A DNA stretch of 64,000 nt. Origin: Kryptolebias marmoratus (Eukaryota > Chordata > Actinopteri > Cyprinodontiformes > Rivulidae). The DNA is taken from assembly GCF_001649575.2 (NCBI RefSeq), contig NC_051431.1, positions 12,834,705 to 12,898,704 on the forward strand. The letters are read 5' to 3'. Below are positions 32,056 through 46,100 of the stretch, one piece after another. Each line of letters begins with the position of its first letter. Position 1 is the stretch's first letter. The notes below the pieces were generated by a model. The model saw nothing but the letters and a program-made list of their open reading frames with translations. It ran no database searches and was not told the origin of the DNA. A program made the translations under genes and the position numbers.

Positions 32056-35000
32056 GTGAGACAACTTTAGCCCCCCCACACACCATTTTTTAAAGAGGCG
32101 GCAGGAGAAGTGTTCAACTCCCAGGAACGCCGGTGCTGCTGCTGCTGCATTTCCACAAACTCCTCTGTTTTGTTAGGCTCATTATCGCCTGTCGCTGAAA
32201 GGCGGGTGATACCGTCTTTGCCCACGCCCATGCCTGTCTGTTGGCAAAATATCTCATGACCCACTGGATGGATTTTAGTGAAACTTGCAGAAAGTAATCA
32301 CTGGATGTACATCGGCACCTGATTAATCTTTGGAGTCAGGCGGTTTCAGGAATAAAAAGCACAATAAATGGTTAGGACCTAGTCAGTTTTACAGATATTG
32401 ACCTAAAATGTGGTGTGGTAGTAGCCGAGACTGATCCCCAACTCATATCCTGAGCACTACCAGATTGCACAAGATCTTCATTTCAAATTTTTGCCATTAA
32501 CTATGCAAAATATTTCACAACCTACCGGACTGGTTTAAATGAAACTTGGTGTTGATGAAATTAAGTTCTAAAGTCCCCTTAATTCAAGATGGCTGCCATC
32601 ATCAACAGAAAATGGCTTTAATTCAGTAAGTTTTGCAAATATTACATTAAAATTTGGTGTGGTAGTAGCTGAGAGTCATTTACAACACATACTCCCAACT
32701 TCTACTCATTGCTCAGGAACTTTAGCTTTAACTGTTGAACTCAGTCCTGTTTGATATATCTCATGAACCATTACTTTTTAGAAAGTAATCATTGGATGTA
32801 CATCTACAAGTGACTAACATTTGGATTTGGTCTTATTTAAGATGGCCATCTCAGGTAATTAACATCAGCAAACCTAAATAGGCTTATAATTTAGTCAGGT
32901 TTCAAAATTTTCTGTAACTAAAATTTGGCTTTGTAGTAGCTGAGAGTCAATCAGAACACATACTCTAGAGTGACATCTCTAACATGAGATTAGTTTGACC
33001 AAAACGGCTACAACTCCATCATTTTTCAACTTAAAACGATCTTTATTTTAAACTCTGGCTTGATAGGTGGTGCACCATATGCTTTCCTTCAAGGAATGCT
33101 AGGCCTTTAATTAACAGTCAGCTTCATCTCATAAATTGCTGCCCTCTGTGGTTGCAGCAGTAAAGCAGGAGATCAGAATATTGATATTTTTCATGTAACC
33201 TGCAATTAAGATTTTAATGCCTGTTTGACTGTAGATCTGAATGTTATCACACATTGTCAGCACAGTGATTGTTGCAAATGTCACAGGTTTTAAATACCTT
33301 CTTGTCAATATATTGTTACACTTTTATTATGTATATTGAAATATTAGATGATAGATGCTACAAAGGACAAAATACTCATAACTATCACTATTACATAGGA
33401 AAAAACAATTAGATTTGTTGCTGATTGAGTGTTGGTGACTGAATTTACTTACAAGTAAACCTTTGTGGCATGCTTTTGGACATGAGTTCTGTAACCTCAC
33501 TTACAGCAAGTGAATTAAAACAGTGCTATGTTGCATTAAATAATGCAATTGTTGCTTTGTATACAGGATTTTAAGACAGTGACTAATTTGACTCAGACTC
33601 AGTCCCTAGTTAAGATTTAAAAAAAGGTTGAGTCTTTAATGCAAAGGTTACACTTTTGTAACAAGCAGTAAGACTTAGCAGTATAGCTGTGATTAAAACT
33701 ATAGCACATAGGATGTTTAATCTTTTGTGAAAGAAACCTCCATTTGTTTGGTAAGTTTTGCTCAAATTTAGAGAAGTTCAAATGTTAAGGTAGTATCTAA
33801 CTAGGTGTTGACTGTTGGAGACTAATTAGCGACTCAAAGTTGCACAGAAATACTGAGATTTTGACACATTTACTCAGGAGGTTGCATATATATCAACAGA
33901 AAAATACAGAATTACAAAAATTAAATTGAAAAGGGTTGAAGATGAGTTCTAAAAACTTGCAACAAGACTTGTGACTTTTTAAAATAAAAGTCTCAGGAAT
34001 CTTTTTGAACATGTTTAAAATTTCGGCAACAAGAGAGCAAGACCTGCGACTTCTGCATGGATATCGAGAACCCTGGTGAATGTTTCAAGACATTTTGGAA
34101 GCTCTCTTGCAAATGCTGTTTACAGTTTGTTGCCGTCACTCGCAGCCCAGTGAGATACTTCCTTTAAGGATTACATTTTCACATTCAGAAAAGCTTATTG
34201 GCCTTATTTATAATGTGAGTGGCTACTGAATGTTCAGTCCTTTCTTCCTTCCTTAGCTGTTCCTGTTTCTGTGTGGCTGTTCAGACAAGGCCAGTTGATG
34301 GTAATTATTTATGAGACTTGGTCAAGGCCCATTACCACTGATGGGAAGTCATTGCTTGCCTGCGCAGAGTGGGGCTGGGTGGGCAGTGTAAACCCCGGGA
34401 CTGGAGTCCCTCGTCTATTAGCCGAACATTTTGATCAATTAACTAAGACCTTGTGTGTGTTTCTGTGCGTCTGCTGAAACCAGTTTCTGTAAATAGGCTC
34501 CCGTGAAGGAGAGCACAGGTTTCGTGGCACTGTCAACCTGCGTGACCTCACATGTGGTAAAACAGAGGAGCGCTTGTGTTTTGGGTGGATGACATCATGA
34601 CCACATAATCAACATGTATATGTAAGGAGAGTAATTGTAGCCATTACTGTGCATGTGAGATGCAAAAAGGGAGCAAGATAGTGATAAGTGTTTGAGGCCG
34701 AATAAGAGATGTGGAAACCAACTTCTTCGGTGTTGATCTGAAAGGTTTCTGTGTTTACAATCATTTTCCCCTTCACATTTATTTTAGCTTTTCCTTTTCT
34801 TACACTATGTTTGCACAGGCGTTTGTAAAAAAAAAAAAAAGTGTGTGAACTAACACCACCTTCCAAAAAAGCTTCTGTTAACCAGCGTGTTTTTTTTTTT
34901 GTTTTTTTTCTGTGTGATGTGTGAAGTGGTTTTGCAGAGCGAACAGTCTGTAGAAGTTATTTCATAAGGCTCTGCTCTTGGGATCCAGCCTTTAGAATAC

Positions 35001-37696
35001 TAATGGATCTTTGCTGCGCTACTCTAAGTGGTACAAATCTGGTTTGATAGTTCAGCCTCTGTGTTATTTGTATTGCTAGCCTTTTTCTCCTTCTCTCCTC
35101 TATGTTGCTGAGGTCCCACAGGACTTAGTGTTTTTTTTTGTCTTAGTGAATGCTAAAAAAGATTTTAGTTATTTTTGGTTTTGGTGAATCAAAAGATGAT
35201 ATTTCATATAATGAATATTGCACAAACTGTTTGTGCAGTAGAGGACGGGGAGTTTTTGCATTTACATTCACCCTTTAAATGCTTCCTACTTCTTGATGTC
35301 AATAGGAGTTGTTTTTTTATTTGGAAAAAAAAGACAGTATTCACACTGTTACCACATTAAAGTGCGTCAGAACACAAAAAGGCCCCTGTGGAGGAACTGT
35401 AGGGCTGTTTGCGTGGCTTGCAGCTATAGGACACAAACTAAAGTGTTCAGGAAAGTAAAGCGCTATCAGAGCTGCTCAACGTATTTGGTTTTGATTACGA
35501 GCTAAACAGAAATTCAGCAGTCTTTGTTCTGTTTTTGAGAAGGAACTGATTTCACATGTTTTGGTGAACTGACTGAATGTAGAAATTTTGTATTGCAGAT
35601 TGGTGCATAAGGAAAAAGGAAGAAAAAGAAGGAATTTTTGTTGGAAGTGCTTCACAGAAGTTCAGATATTTGTTTTGTGGATCGGTAATCAAGAGAAACC
35701 CTGAATGATTGAAGTTTGGGGAACCAAATTTTCTACACTCAGTCACAGTCAGAAGCAATTTGTTGTTCTCACTGTTGCAGTATAACCCTAACCCTAACCT
35801 ATGCAATTTGACTGTGGTTTTATTTAAAAGACCCTGTCAATAATGAAATTATTATTATTATTTTTTTTTTGTATGTTCTGTTCAGGAGAAGACGACGTTC
35901 CAGCAGCAGTTCTTCTCGCAGTTCGTCTCACAGGAGGAGGAGTCGAAGTGCAGACAGAGACAAAGGGAGAAGCCACCGTTCACACAGATCACGCAGCCGG
36001 GACAGAAGGTAGCACGACATACATATCATTCACTCTACATCAGGGGTGGCCAATCCTGGTCTTTGAGTGCCACCATCCTGCATGTTTTACTTGTTTCTCT
36101 GCTCCAACACACCTGATTTGAATCAATGGGTGATTAACAGGCTTCTGCAGAACATGAAGAGGTGATTTAACCACTGAATCAGGTGTGTTGGAGCAGGGAA
36201 ACAAGGAAAACATGCAGGATAGTGGACCTCGAGGACCAGGATTGTCTACCCTGCTATACACGCTCTCGTTTTTGCTCGTTGAGTTGTGGCTTACCTAAAC
36301 TTTTCTGAGCTGCAGTTTTTGAGATAATAAATTAGGATTGTAAGTTTATTATTTAAAAGTGAAAAGCATTTTCACTTTTAAATCTTAAAGTCAGCTTGTG
36401 GGTTGCAGGGATGTAACCAGACATGTATTTGTACCGTGACGATATGGTGAATACGTTTTAAATGGGTACACAGAACTGACAACAAAAACGTCCATCACAG
36501 GCAATCACAGCTCCCAGAGCGCCCGCGTGTTTTATTTAACTGCATTTTGCTAACAGCCCTGACAGAAAAGAAGCATAAAAAGATAGACTTTAACACTCTA
36601 CACCAAACGGAGCATGGTCGGTTCAGAATAACACTCAGACGCAAAGACCTTCGTGTTTAATTCAAATCAGCTGTGTGGGAAAAGCATCGCAGTGCCACTG
36701 ATCGTGGACAGCTGCAGCGGAGGGAGATGCAGGTATGGCAACCAGTTGGATCATGTAAGCAGTGCTTTGAAAAGTCTTGTGGCAAGCCATTTGTATATTC
36801 ATTCAATATCCTTGATATCAAGCTTTATTTTTTTCACACAAGCACTCAGCTAACTGAGAAGATTGTGTGTTTCACATTTTACTTATTTTATATTTTCACA
36901 TTGGGAGCTGGTATTCAGTTCTGTTGCTTTTTTTTTGGAAAGTAAGTTACTGAAGAAAACATTCCTTGGTTTTTGTTTTTATTAATCATTTTTTAGTAAT
37001 ATTGTTTAGTAACTTTCTGTTTGACACATGGCCTGTTACTTTTTACATTTCAGATCGGATTAAAAAAAAAAGTATTTTTATAGTAAAGTTACCAGTTGAC
37101 AAATCCTACCTTGCTGTACATGACCTGCTACCCGAGTCCCTCCCCAATTACAAGGGTGGCTTGGATTTTCTTTTGGCCTCTACTTCTGGGAGAGTTATTG
37201 TCTGTTAAAAACTAAAGTGGCATTTGGCTTCTTTTTCCTTTTGCTTGTTGTACCAAACCCATACTGAATCGTCAACTGTTAAACCCTTAGTAGACTGCCA
37301 TGACAGATATATCTTGATTAGGAGAAAACTTCCTGGAAGTATATAGAGCATAAATACATTGTTTTGTCTTTATATTGTAAGTCATCCCATATATTATTTG
37401 GAAACTTGTCTTAAGTCTTAATTTCTGGGGTTTGTGTGCATGACATAAGTTTGTCCTTGTTACTGGTTTTTCTAATTGTGTGTGTGTGTGTGTGTGTATG
37501 TATTATTGATACAGAGAAACAGCAGGGCAACACAGTCCAATCTGTCTGCCAAAATAGCTTTGCTTTCACTCATTAGAGCAATTAAAACATCATTAGACAC
37601 ATATATGGAAAATAATTATTATTTCTGTTGTTTTTTATTTTTTGTCAAGGACAAATTTATTTATGCAAGACTGATGTGTACGCACCTGCACCACAG

Positions 37697-37730
<34 letters not shown>

Positions 37731-40700
37731 AGCATAGCGAGTCCTGCGTCCTTTTCAGTAACATAAAGAGAACGTCTCTGTGTGTGGTGATCCATGTCAT
37801 TAGCATCACTAATCTGTTGCTAATGAACCAGTAAACCGTTCTGTTTTTTTTTTTTAAATCCCTCACACACACACAGTCACAAACACATGAAAACATGCAC
37901 AGATGTACAATTGAAGAAAAGGTTGTCATAATATATGCACAAGCAAGGCCCTTTGTTTACTTGTGTATGGCTGCGGGGGAGAGCAGAGATCATTTTAATC
38001 ACAAAGGAAAAACTGTTTTAATATCTTCATTACAGAGATTTCAGCATGAATGGATTATGCAACAGAGTTGCTTCGACACGTGTGGTTGATGGTTGCACGA
38101 TGAGACACGGCACATCCGACTATCCAACCACAGACTCTGGAATAAGGCAACAAGATGCAGAGCCGCACCGAGCGCTGCAACCATTTATTGAGGGGAAATC
38201 ACACAAACGGTTTTCGCACATTGTCCCTTTTGCTTTCCGCGGTGCGGTGGCAGTCACTCACAGAGCCACCGGTGATTAAAAGATCAGCCGAAAGTTGCGT
38301 GGCTGGTGTTGTGTGAGATGAAAGGTGGAGGGGATTTGGGAGATTTAGAACTACAGTCGACGACATTGGTGTTTGCTTACACTGCACTGTGATTAGGAGG
38401 GTTGTGTAATCGGCTTAGCGGTAAGCGAGGAGCAGGTGGGTTGGGCTGGTGTTGTTGGGAGAGTGAGGTGGGTTTGTTATGAGGTGGAGGTAGTGATGTG
38501 CAAAATGATGGCATTTATGATAAATTTATGCCATTAAGTGATGGCAGCTGTAATTTTTGTCTGTAAAATGTGGACCTTTGTAAGCAGCAAACATTTATTT
38601 GTCATTATTACTAGAGATGAAACTATTAGTTGAGATATACAAATATTAAGTATCCGTGATGGTTGTTAAGTTAGCAGAGATGTTTTAAATAAAATGTTAA
38701 AAAGTTTTGAATTGTGCAGAAATGGTTCTATTAGAATCCTGTGCCTCTCTCTCAAACGGTGCATATGCACCATTCATGTGTGTTTTTGTGAAATTAAAGC
38801 AGGTTGATGTGCACTATGCACAGGTGCCATGATTTGTCAGTGCTTTGCGAGCGCGGCTGGATGAGGCTGCCTGAGCTGGCTGCGAGGCTGGCTGATGGAT
38901 CAGAGGAGGATTGAGTGGACAGAAGCTCATGATTGATGCTCAGACAGGATATGAGGCGCTGCCTGCCACCCCGTACCTGGCCACAGCAGCCCGGGACAAC
39001 CTTCAGAATGAGAAAGAGGAGCTCGAAGATAGCGACTGGAGGCGGGGAGGAGAGGTGTGTGTATGTATGTGGGTAAAAGTTGGCAGAGAATGGAAAAAGT
39101 GCAGGAAGAGTGGGCCGAATGGGGAAATCCTTAAAAAAGGGGAAGCGGTAAGGAGAACTGATAGACCTGAGAGGGATATTATTCAGAAGAAACGAGAATA
39201 ATAACGTCCACATCAGAATATTCCAGGAAGGAAGATTGGGACCATAGTGGGCCATTGTGGGTTGAAGTAAAAGAATATTATTACCTTCTGTTCTATCTCT
39301 GGTGTATCAGTAAAAAGTAAAATGATTCCTGAAATAAGAATTATGCTTTATCATATGTTTACCATTTATTGTTGCTTTCCTCCTTTTTTTTTTTTTTACC
39401 CTTTTTATTTCTGCCCTCAATCAGAAAAGGGCCAGGTCCCCTAGAGGCAGTCAATCTTCCCCTGAAATGTAAAACAGACAAGAGGAACAGATTACCCATT
39501 TGCCATTAATGTTTATTCTCTTTGATGTAAGCAGGGATATCAGACAGTGTGTGTGTGTATGCGGATGTGTGTTGGGCCTGCATGTACGAGGTTGGTTGAG
39601 TGTATGCATGCATGCATGTGCAGATTTCTATGAATACATGTTCATGGAGGGGGGGGGGGGTTGGTCGTGAACTAGTCCACCGGGGGAAGAGCAGTGTGGA
39701 GCATGGCAGCTGCAGCGTACAGTGATCTGATGCGGTCCAACAAAGATGACACAGTCTGTCATCACAGCCGGAACACAGGCGTGTCTTTAGGTGAGCTCGG
39801 TGGAGTGCTGTATCGCTCCACTTTTATTGGCGGCCGCAGCAGGGCTTAAATGTGTGTGGCTCAGTCACTCATCCTGTCAGTCCCTCATTTACAGCAATTA
39901 AAGAGCATTGTTGGAAGGTGAGGAGGCATGGCTGGTGTTACAGATCTGCCACTTGACTAGCCAAGGAAAAGCTGAGCATATCGTTCTTTGATAAGCATTC
40001 ATGCATGGATGCATGCGCTTATAGGATAGTATTTACTTCAGGGCACACACAAACACATTTTCTTCATTAATATTTCAGGGTTGTGTTGAGTTGGCAGGGC
40101 AGAGTGCTAACGTCAGGACCTGCTACCACTTCATAGCAGGTTTGCTGTCTTCAGTTGAATCAGAGTGGGACCTTTAATTATCTGTCTTTAACCTTGAGGA
40201 AATAAGTCCCCCCCACCCCCCACCCCACCCCAGTCCTGTATGTAGCCAGGTTCAGGATTGTCTCATGCATGTCTGAAATGCAGAGGGCAGGATGAGCACA
40301 GAATTGGTTTGGACAAATACTAGGACCGTGTGTGGGAATGTTTAGCTAACACGGACAAATCGAAACAACAAAGAGAGTTTCAAATTAAACAGTAAGCTTA
40401 ATTACAGGTCTCTGCTACTATAAAACAAGAGTGAGAATGAGCAAATTTACTGGACATGGTCCTGATTTTGTGTATGTAAAACATAAAGAAAGAAAATGTG
40501 TCTAGGTTGTTATCCTGGTGTTAGGATAAACCTTTTTATCCTAACACCAGAATAATAAGATTTTTTAAAATTTATTTATTTTTTTCTATTAAAAAAGGAC
40601 ATTTTATGCATACTTTATCCAGGACCTTGAACACTGTTTGTTATTTTTGCTGATTTAAGAGTTTTTTTTTTTTTTTTTTGCATTTCTTTACATTTCTGTA

Positions 40701-43131
40701 CACTGGCTCCCTGTAATATGATACTTTCATGCAGTGCAATGATATGTATAACCAAGGGGGTGTAATGGTGCATGGCTCAGTACTGGATATTCTTTTTATA
40801 CGTCTTTCAGTTCAGCATTTGTACGTCTGTTTTAACAGTCTGTACAAATGCAGAACGTTTGTGTGCAAAACTAAATTCATTTTGAGTTTCCCCCTCGCAG
40901 ATTTGGAATTGTATTGGAGGAAGCTAAGCACTCTACGAGGTACGTACGTGCTAAACTCAAGTTAGCTGCAGTGGAAAACAAAACAAAGAAAAGCTAGGTG
41001 TACATGTTGTGTGTAGCTGGTTCTACCTTAATCATTTACTACAAATAAAAACAAGTTAAAGTAATATTGGAGACATACAAGCTCAGCTGCTCATGGCTAT
41101 CAGTTTAGACCCAGCCAGAGCATAATGAGCAAAAGCAGCCAACATGAAATCATACTCCTGTTTTGGATAACAGAGGTGAACACATGCTGAAAGCGACAGA
41201 GTGCTGTTAGTAGGTTTACACTTGTCTGCATTTTAGCTAGCAACATACTAATCATAGCTCTTTATAGCAAAGTACAAGCTACAGTTGTCCACGACTCATC
41301 CAAGACTTCTGTTACTCTCACAAATGATGGATGGACATCAAGGCCTACAGAGAGTTAATAAATGGTAACTGCCTGCTGCACTCAGCTTTAAGATGGAAAG
41401 CCAAGTTCTGTAAACTTGCCGTTCTTATAAACACACAAGCACACATGTAGCGAGTCGACTCCAGAAGACGATGCTTAAATGGAGACTATAGAAACCAGAA
41501 GGCACAGTTTTCGTTGTAAAAATCAATACTTGAAAAACTGGTGGTGCAAAAAGATACTCCCTCTGCTGTGCCAAAACCATACTGAATTGTGACGTTAACC
41601 CGAGGTCCCGAACAGTGATTTTTATGCATGCAAAAATTTCAGACTGCCTTGCACCACAGTGGTTAATACACAGTCCTCGTCTAACCATTTTGCGGTCTAA
41701 CAGAGTCCTACTCGTCTATACAAGATGTAGGCAATCTTGATGTTGCAGCTCTATAACATGAGCCCTGCTTTTCCTCGCACAAGGCCAAAGAACTCCAGGC
41801 TTGTGTGTGTATACGTGTGCGTTGCCTGCGCGCAACGCACGCAGCTGAGCGATGACCTGATATTTACTTCACACAGCAATTTTCCCCTCCGCGAGACGAG
41901 GTGTCGTACATCTGCTAGATAGCTTTTTCTGCCTTGCTCCGACGCGGAACGTGCACAAGGTCACTCAGGCAGCTCGAGAGTGAGGAGAGCTGATGCGAGG
42001 AACCGAAAGGGAGGATTGGGGAGGTCTTTACAGGGGGAGGGCAGGGCGGTTGAGTGCGAGAAGACCGAAGTGTGTTAGTGGACGACTTTATTGTCGGCGA
42101 GTTGTACAACATCCCAGCTTTTGCTATGTCTGAATCACAAGTTCCCCTTTTAGTTGACAGGGTGGAATTTTTTCTTTTTCCCCCCCAGAGCTTTTATGTC
42201 CATAATGCCTTCATTCACATAAATTGTAAGTGTGTGTTTGCGCAGTGTAGCTGGTGGTTTTAGGTGTTTCTGGCTCTACTGGGAAACAACCCTGAGTGTG
42301 TTTGGAGGACATGACAAGTAAAACCTGAAAGGTATTGTTATAAAACAACCATAAGTCATTAAAAGAGGTGTTGATGGACACAAAATAAAATCAGGAGGAA
42401 TGATTAAAAACCTTAAATTCCCTTTCTTCTTTAAGATTTACTGTAATGTTTTCATGTGTGTGTGGAGTTGTCTTAGATTGGTCTATGGAGTGTGTTGCAC
42501 TGGAATTTAAGAGCAGGCTCCTGGCTGTTTTTCTTTTTCTTTTTTTTTATTTTAACCCCGTCTGTCTGTTATTCCAACATCTTTTCTTCTCCTCTTTCCA
42601 CATGATGACATTTTGCCCTTTCTTCCTTCTTCCCCTATTACCGGACTTGCCGAGCGTTGATTTAAACTGAAAGATGACCTGGTTTAGTTCAGCTACGTCT
42701 TCTCTACTCTATAAAAATCAACATGCTTCCAGTCGTGAGATCTGAACGTGTTTGTTGTTGTTTTCTCTCTTTTCCTCCCTCTCTCTGTCTTACTCTCTTT
42801 CTGTGTTGTCTTTTTTATTTATCTGCTGTAAAGGCCAGTCAAGCGCTGCTCAGCTTTGTTGTCAGAAACCTTTATTTACCAAAGGGAGGAATAAGTGACT
42901 GACACAGACAGCCTCTTTCATCCCCTTTTCGCCGCGAGCAGTGTTCCCCTCTACCGCCAGAGGAAACCCCCCCCACCNNNNNNNNNCCACCACCCCCACC
43001 CCTCTCTCCCTCCTCTCACTTCTGCCAAGCTCCCCCTTTCCCATCACACTCCTCCATCCTGCAGGCTCACAACACACCAGCTCACTCCCCTGGGTAGCAA
43101 CCTAGCTGTAAAGAGTGCACGGAGTAGCACG

Positions 43132-43180
<49 letters not shown>

Positions 43181-46100
43181 CAAATTCACCCCACAAAAGG
43201 CATCACCTCTCCGTTCACACAAACTATCAAATGAAGGAGTTAGTGCGAGGGTCTCAAACAAAGACAAGTTAAACATCAAAGATTTGTTCTTTTTCTTCTT
43301 TTATTCATCTATTAAACAAATTTGGACTAATGACATGTGAAGCCTGTTGTTACATCCTCCGTTAGAAAGGCTGTTAGGTAAAAGATGAAGGTGGAGTGAA
43401 GAGGAATCTCTAAGGCATCATTTGTCTAATCACTGTGTCAGAAATGATATAAGGCCTCTGATTTCTGTTGAAATCAGAAAGTGATTTCAGACGTTAAACA
43501 GAATGTCAAGCTCAACAGTATGGTGATTACAATTCAGATGTTTTAACGTCAGCTGATTTTAGAAATGCAAAGAAGACATTGACACTATTAACAATTTAAA
43601 TTTTTTAAATTGTTTGTAGTAGACGCATCAGAAGTCAGTAACTCGCAGGATCTAATCAAATTAGGAGGATGCTAAATGCTCAGAATGCTGCAGTTTATTA
43701 TAATAAAGACAAAGAGGCCCTGAAAAGTGTTCAGTACCAGTACAGAGGTGAAAATTTAAGTTGGTTTATTTTATTTTTTGTGGGAATGTCCTGAAAACAA
43801 TTTTATATCAGCATTGGATATGCAGTTAGTCCTTTGTTGTTGTTGTTAACGACTACTTTAGGCTGCTCACCCTGATATACTGAACATGTCTCAACAACAA
43901 CAAATAACAGATCAAATATTATTTTTTAGCATGATATATATCCAATGTTGCAATTTGCTTCATTCTAAGAGTTGTATTTGGGTTTCTACAAAATATTACA
44001 GGTAAATAAACAGGCTTGAAAATTTCAGGTTCAAATGTTTTGACAACAAACTTAACACAGACACAAGGAAAGAATTTTTAGAGCAAACTTTCAAAAGCTT
44101 ATTTTTTAAGTTCTATGGATGAACAAAAGTATTTGGTAATCACAAGATTATAGATATCAGTTTAATTTTTTTTTTCTTTTTTTGCTTAAACCTACTAAAA
44201 GTAAAATTTGCCACCTTTCATTGATAAAAACACAGATCCACTGTTTTGCCTGTAAAACTTCCAGATCGCCAGAAACTAATAAGATTCAGTCAGGCCTTAT
44301 TGTGTATCGCTTTGTGAAAGTGAAAAGCTTCATCCGTCTGGCCAGATCAACAGAAAGAAAATGAACACCAAATGTATCTCTCGCTTTTCTCCTTCCAGTC
44401 TTCTTTCTGTCTCTCTCTCGCCTATTTAAGCTTCTTGAAGTTCTTCCAAATTGGGTTTTAAATGCCAATTAGGAGGTTGAATGTAGTAAAATAAAAGCAA
44501 ATGCAGGCAGGATGGCCTCACCTTCTGGCTGGTTAGGCTTCAGAGAGAGCCGAGCCGGACCTTTGGCTCCCAGCGAGGCTTTGAGAGAAATATCCTGCCT
44601 AATGAACACATTAATTAGAACCATAACTATTTATAAGATGATAATTAGAAACGAAGGGAGGTAAACTGAGCTTTTCCTGCAATTAATGGAGGATTAATTA
44701 CGGAAGCTAATGAAGTGGATTTTTGAAACGCGTGGAGGTGAAGTACAGAGATGTGCAGCTTGCTTTGTGATCACTGGCATAATTATTTTCTCCAGCACCA
44801 AAGCGTTTGAGGCCCTGGTCCTCGCCGGCTCAGGCCGGCTAATAAGCATCATTGCATCGTTATATATGCACTTAAAAAGACTTGCCACTGAAATGACTGT
44901 CTAATTATTTCTAATTGGCAGGCCCTGTGTGTTGTCATTGAGCTGTTGGGAGCGGCAGCAGAGCCCTGGGTCTAATAACGCTCAGGGCGGAGAAAGATGG
45001 GCGAGAGAGGTAGACAGACAGCGATGCATACATGGAAAGAATGAAGAGGAGGGAGGGGTGGCGGGGGTATGCTCTGTTAGTTATGTTCATAGTCGGACCT
45101 CCACATTGGCTTGGTGTGTCACCGTCCCAGCAGGACAGCAAGTCCTAGAACGACGGCCTGTGCGCTCCGAGGTCACCTTGCCAAGTGTTCGATTAGCAAA
45201 GTTTTATTCTGTCTGCGCTCGCTTCTGCTCCTAATTTATTCACAGACAAACACAGCCGTCTGTCCTCAGTTCTTCTTTTCACTCTCAAACATACTACACA
45301 CTCACACACACACACAGGGAAGGGAGGGGGAAGGTGTGTTTATGTGCCGTGTGTGACTCACTGGCCAGGTTTTGAGCCAGTCCTAAGAGAGCACGCATGG
45401 ACAAACCTCAGTCAGCTGTGAGTACCTTGTACTCTAGTTATAGTATGGATCTAACCATATGGATACTGGCTCAGATGAACTTGTAGCGTGATATGTACCA
45501 CACTTTTTATTAACAGTTGAAATGTCTTTAACAATAATTGACACACTAAGCCCCTTTTAGGTTGTCATATATATTATATATATGTGTGTTAGAATTGTTT
45601 GAATTCTAGTTGAAGATTGTGTGCCACGTGTGTTGTGTTGCCAAAAAATAAACTCTCAGCTTGATTTCTCTCTGAACAACTTAAGAGCAAATTCTCTGCT
45701 AATGAAACCAGTGTCTACACTTGTCAGTTCATTTCGGACAAGCAACCCCCCCCCCCCACACACACACACACACACACTCACACACTCGCATGTGGTTTCA
45801 CTCTCAGGTTTGGTAATTTATTTGTGGTGAAAAGCAGAGAAAAATGAGAACGAATTGCAAAGAAACGAAACAAAGATCATGTGCGTCTTGACTGAAACCA
45901 TGACAATTTATTCTTTTTGAATGAAATGAAACACTTTCTCATCAAGTTCACAAGGTTTTTTATTTGAAATTTGTTCCCCTTTTTGCTCTGTCCATAGACT
46001 CGCGTCTTGGCAGAGCAGAGGACATGAGAAAACAGAGATGGATGGATATGTGGCCAACTGTTATTTGATTGGTTAAAAAAAGAGCAAAAACTCATTGTGC

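Noticed and set aside
35783..35799. Interstitial telomere-like CCCTAA repeat
   Set aside because: Under three units; too short to mean a fusion or telomere-repair scar.
38794..39255. Minus-strand ORF of 153 codons in rsrc1 intron
   Set aside because: The longest anonymous ORF, but its composition is low-complexity (Ser/Pro/Leu/Phe), it has no domain, and an overlapping plus-strand ORF is present.
44929..45234. ORF of 101 codons next to the 44.5-kb element
   Set aside because: No homology and no splice support; open also on the other strand.
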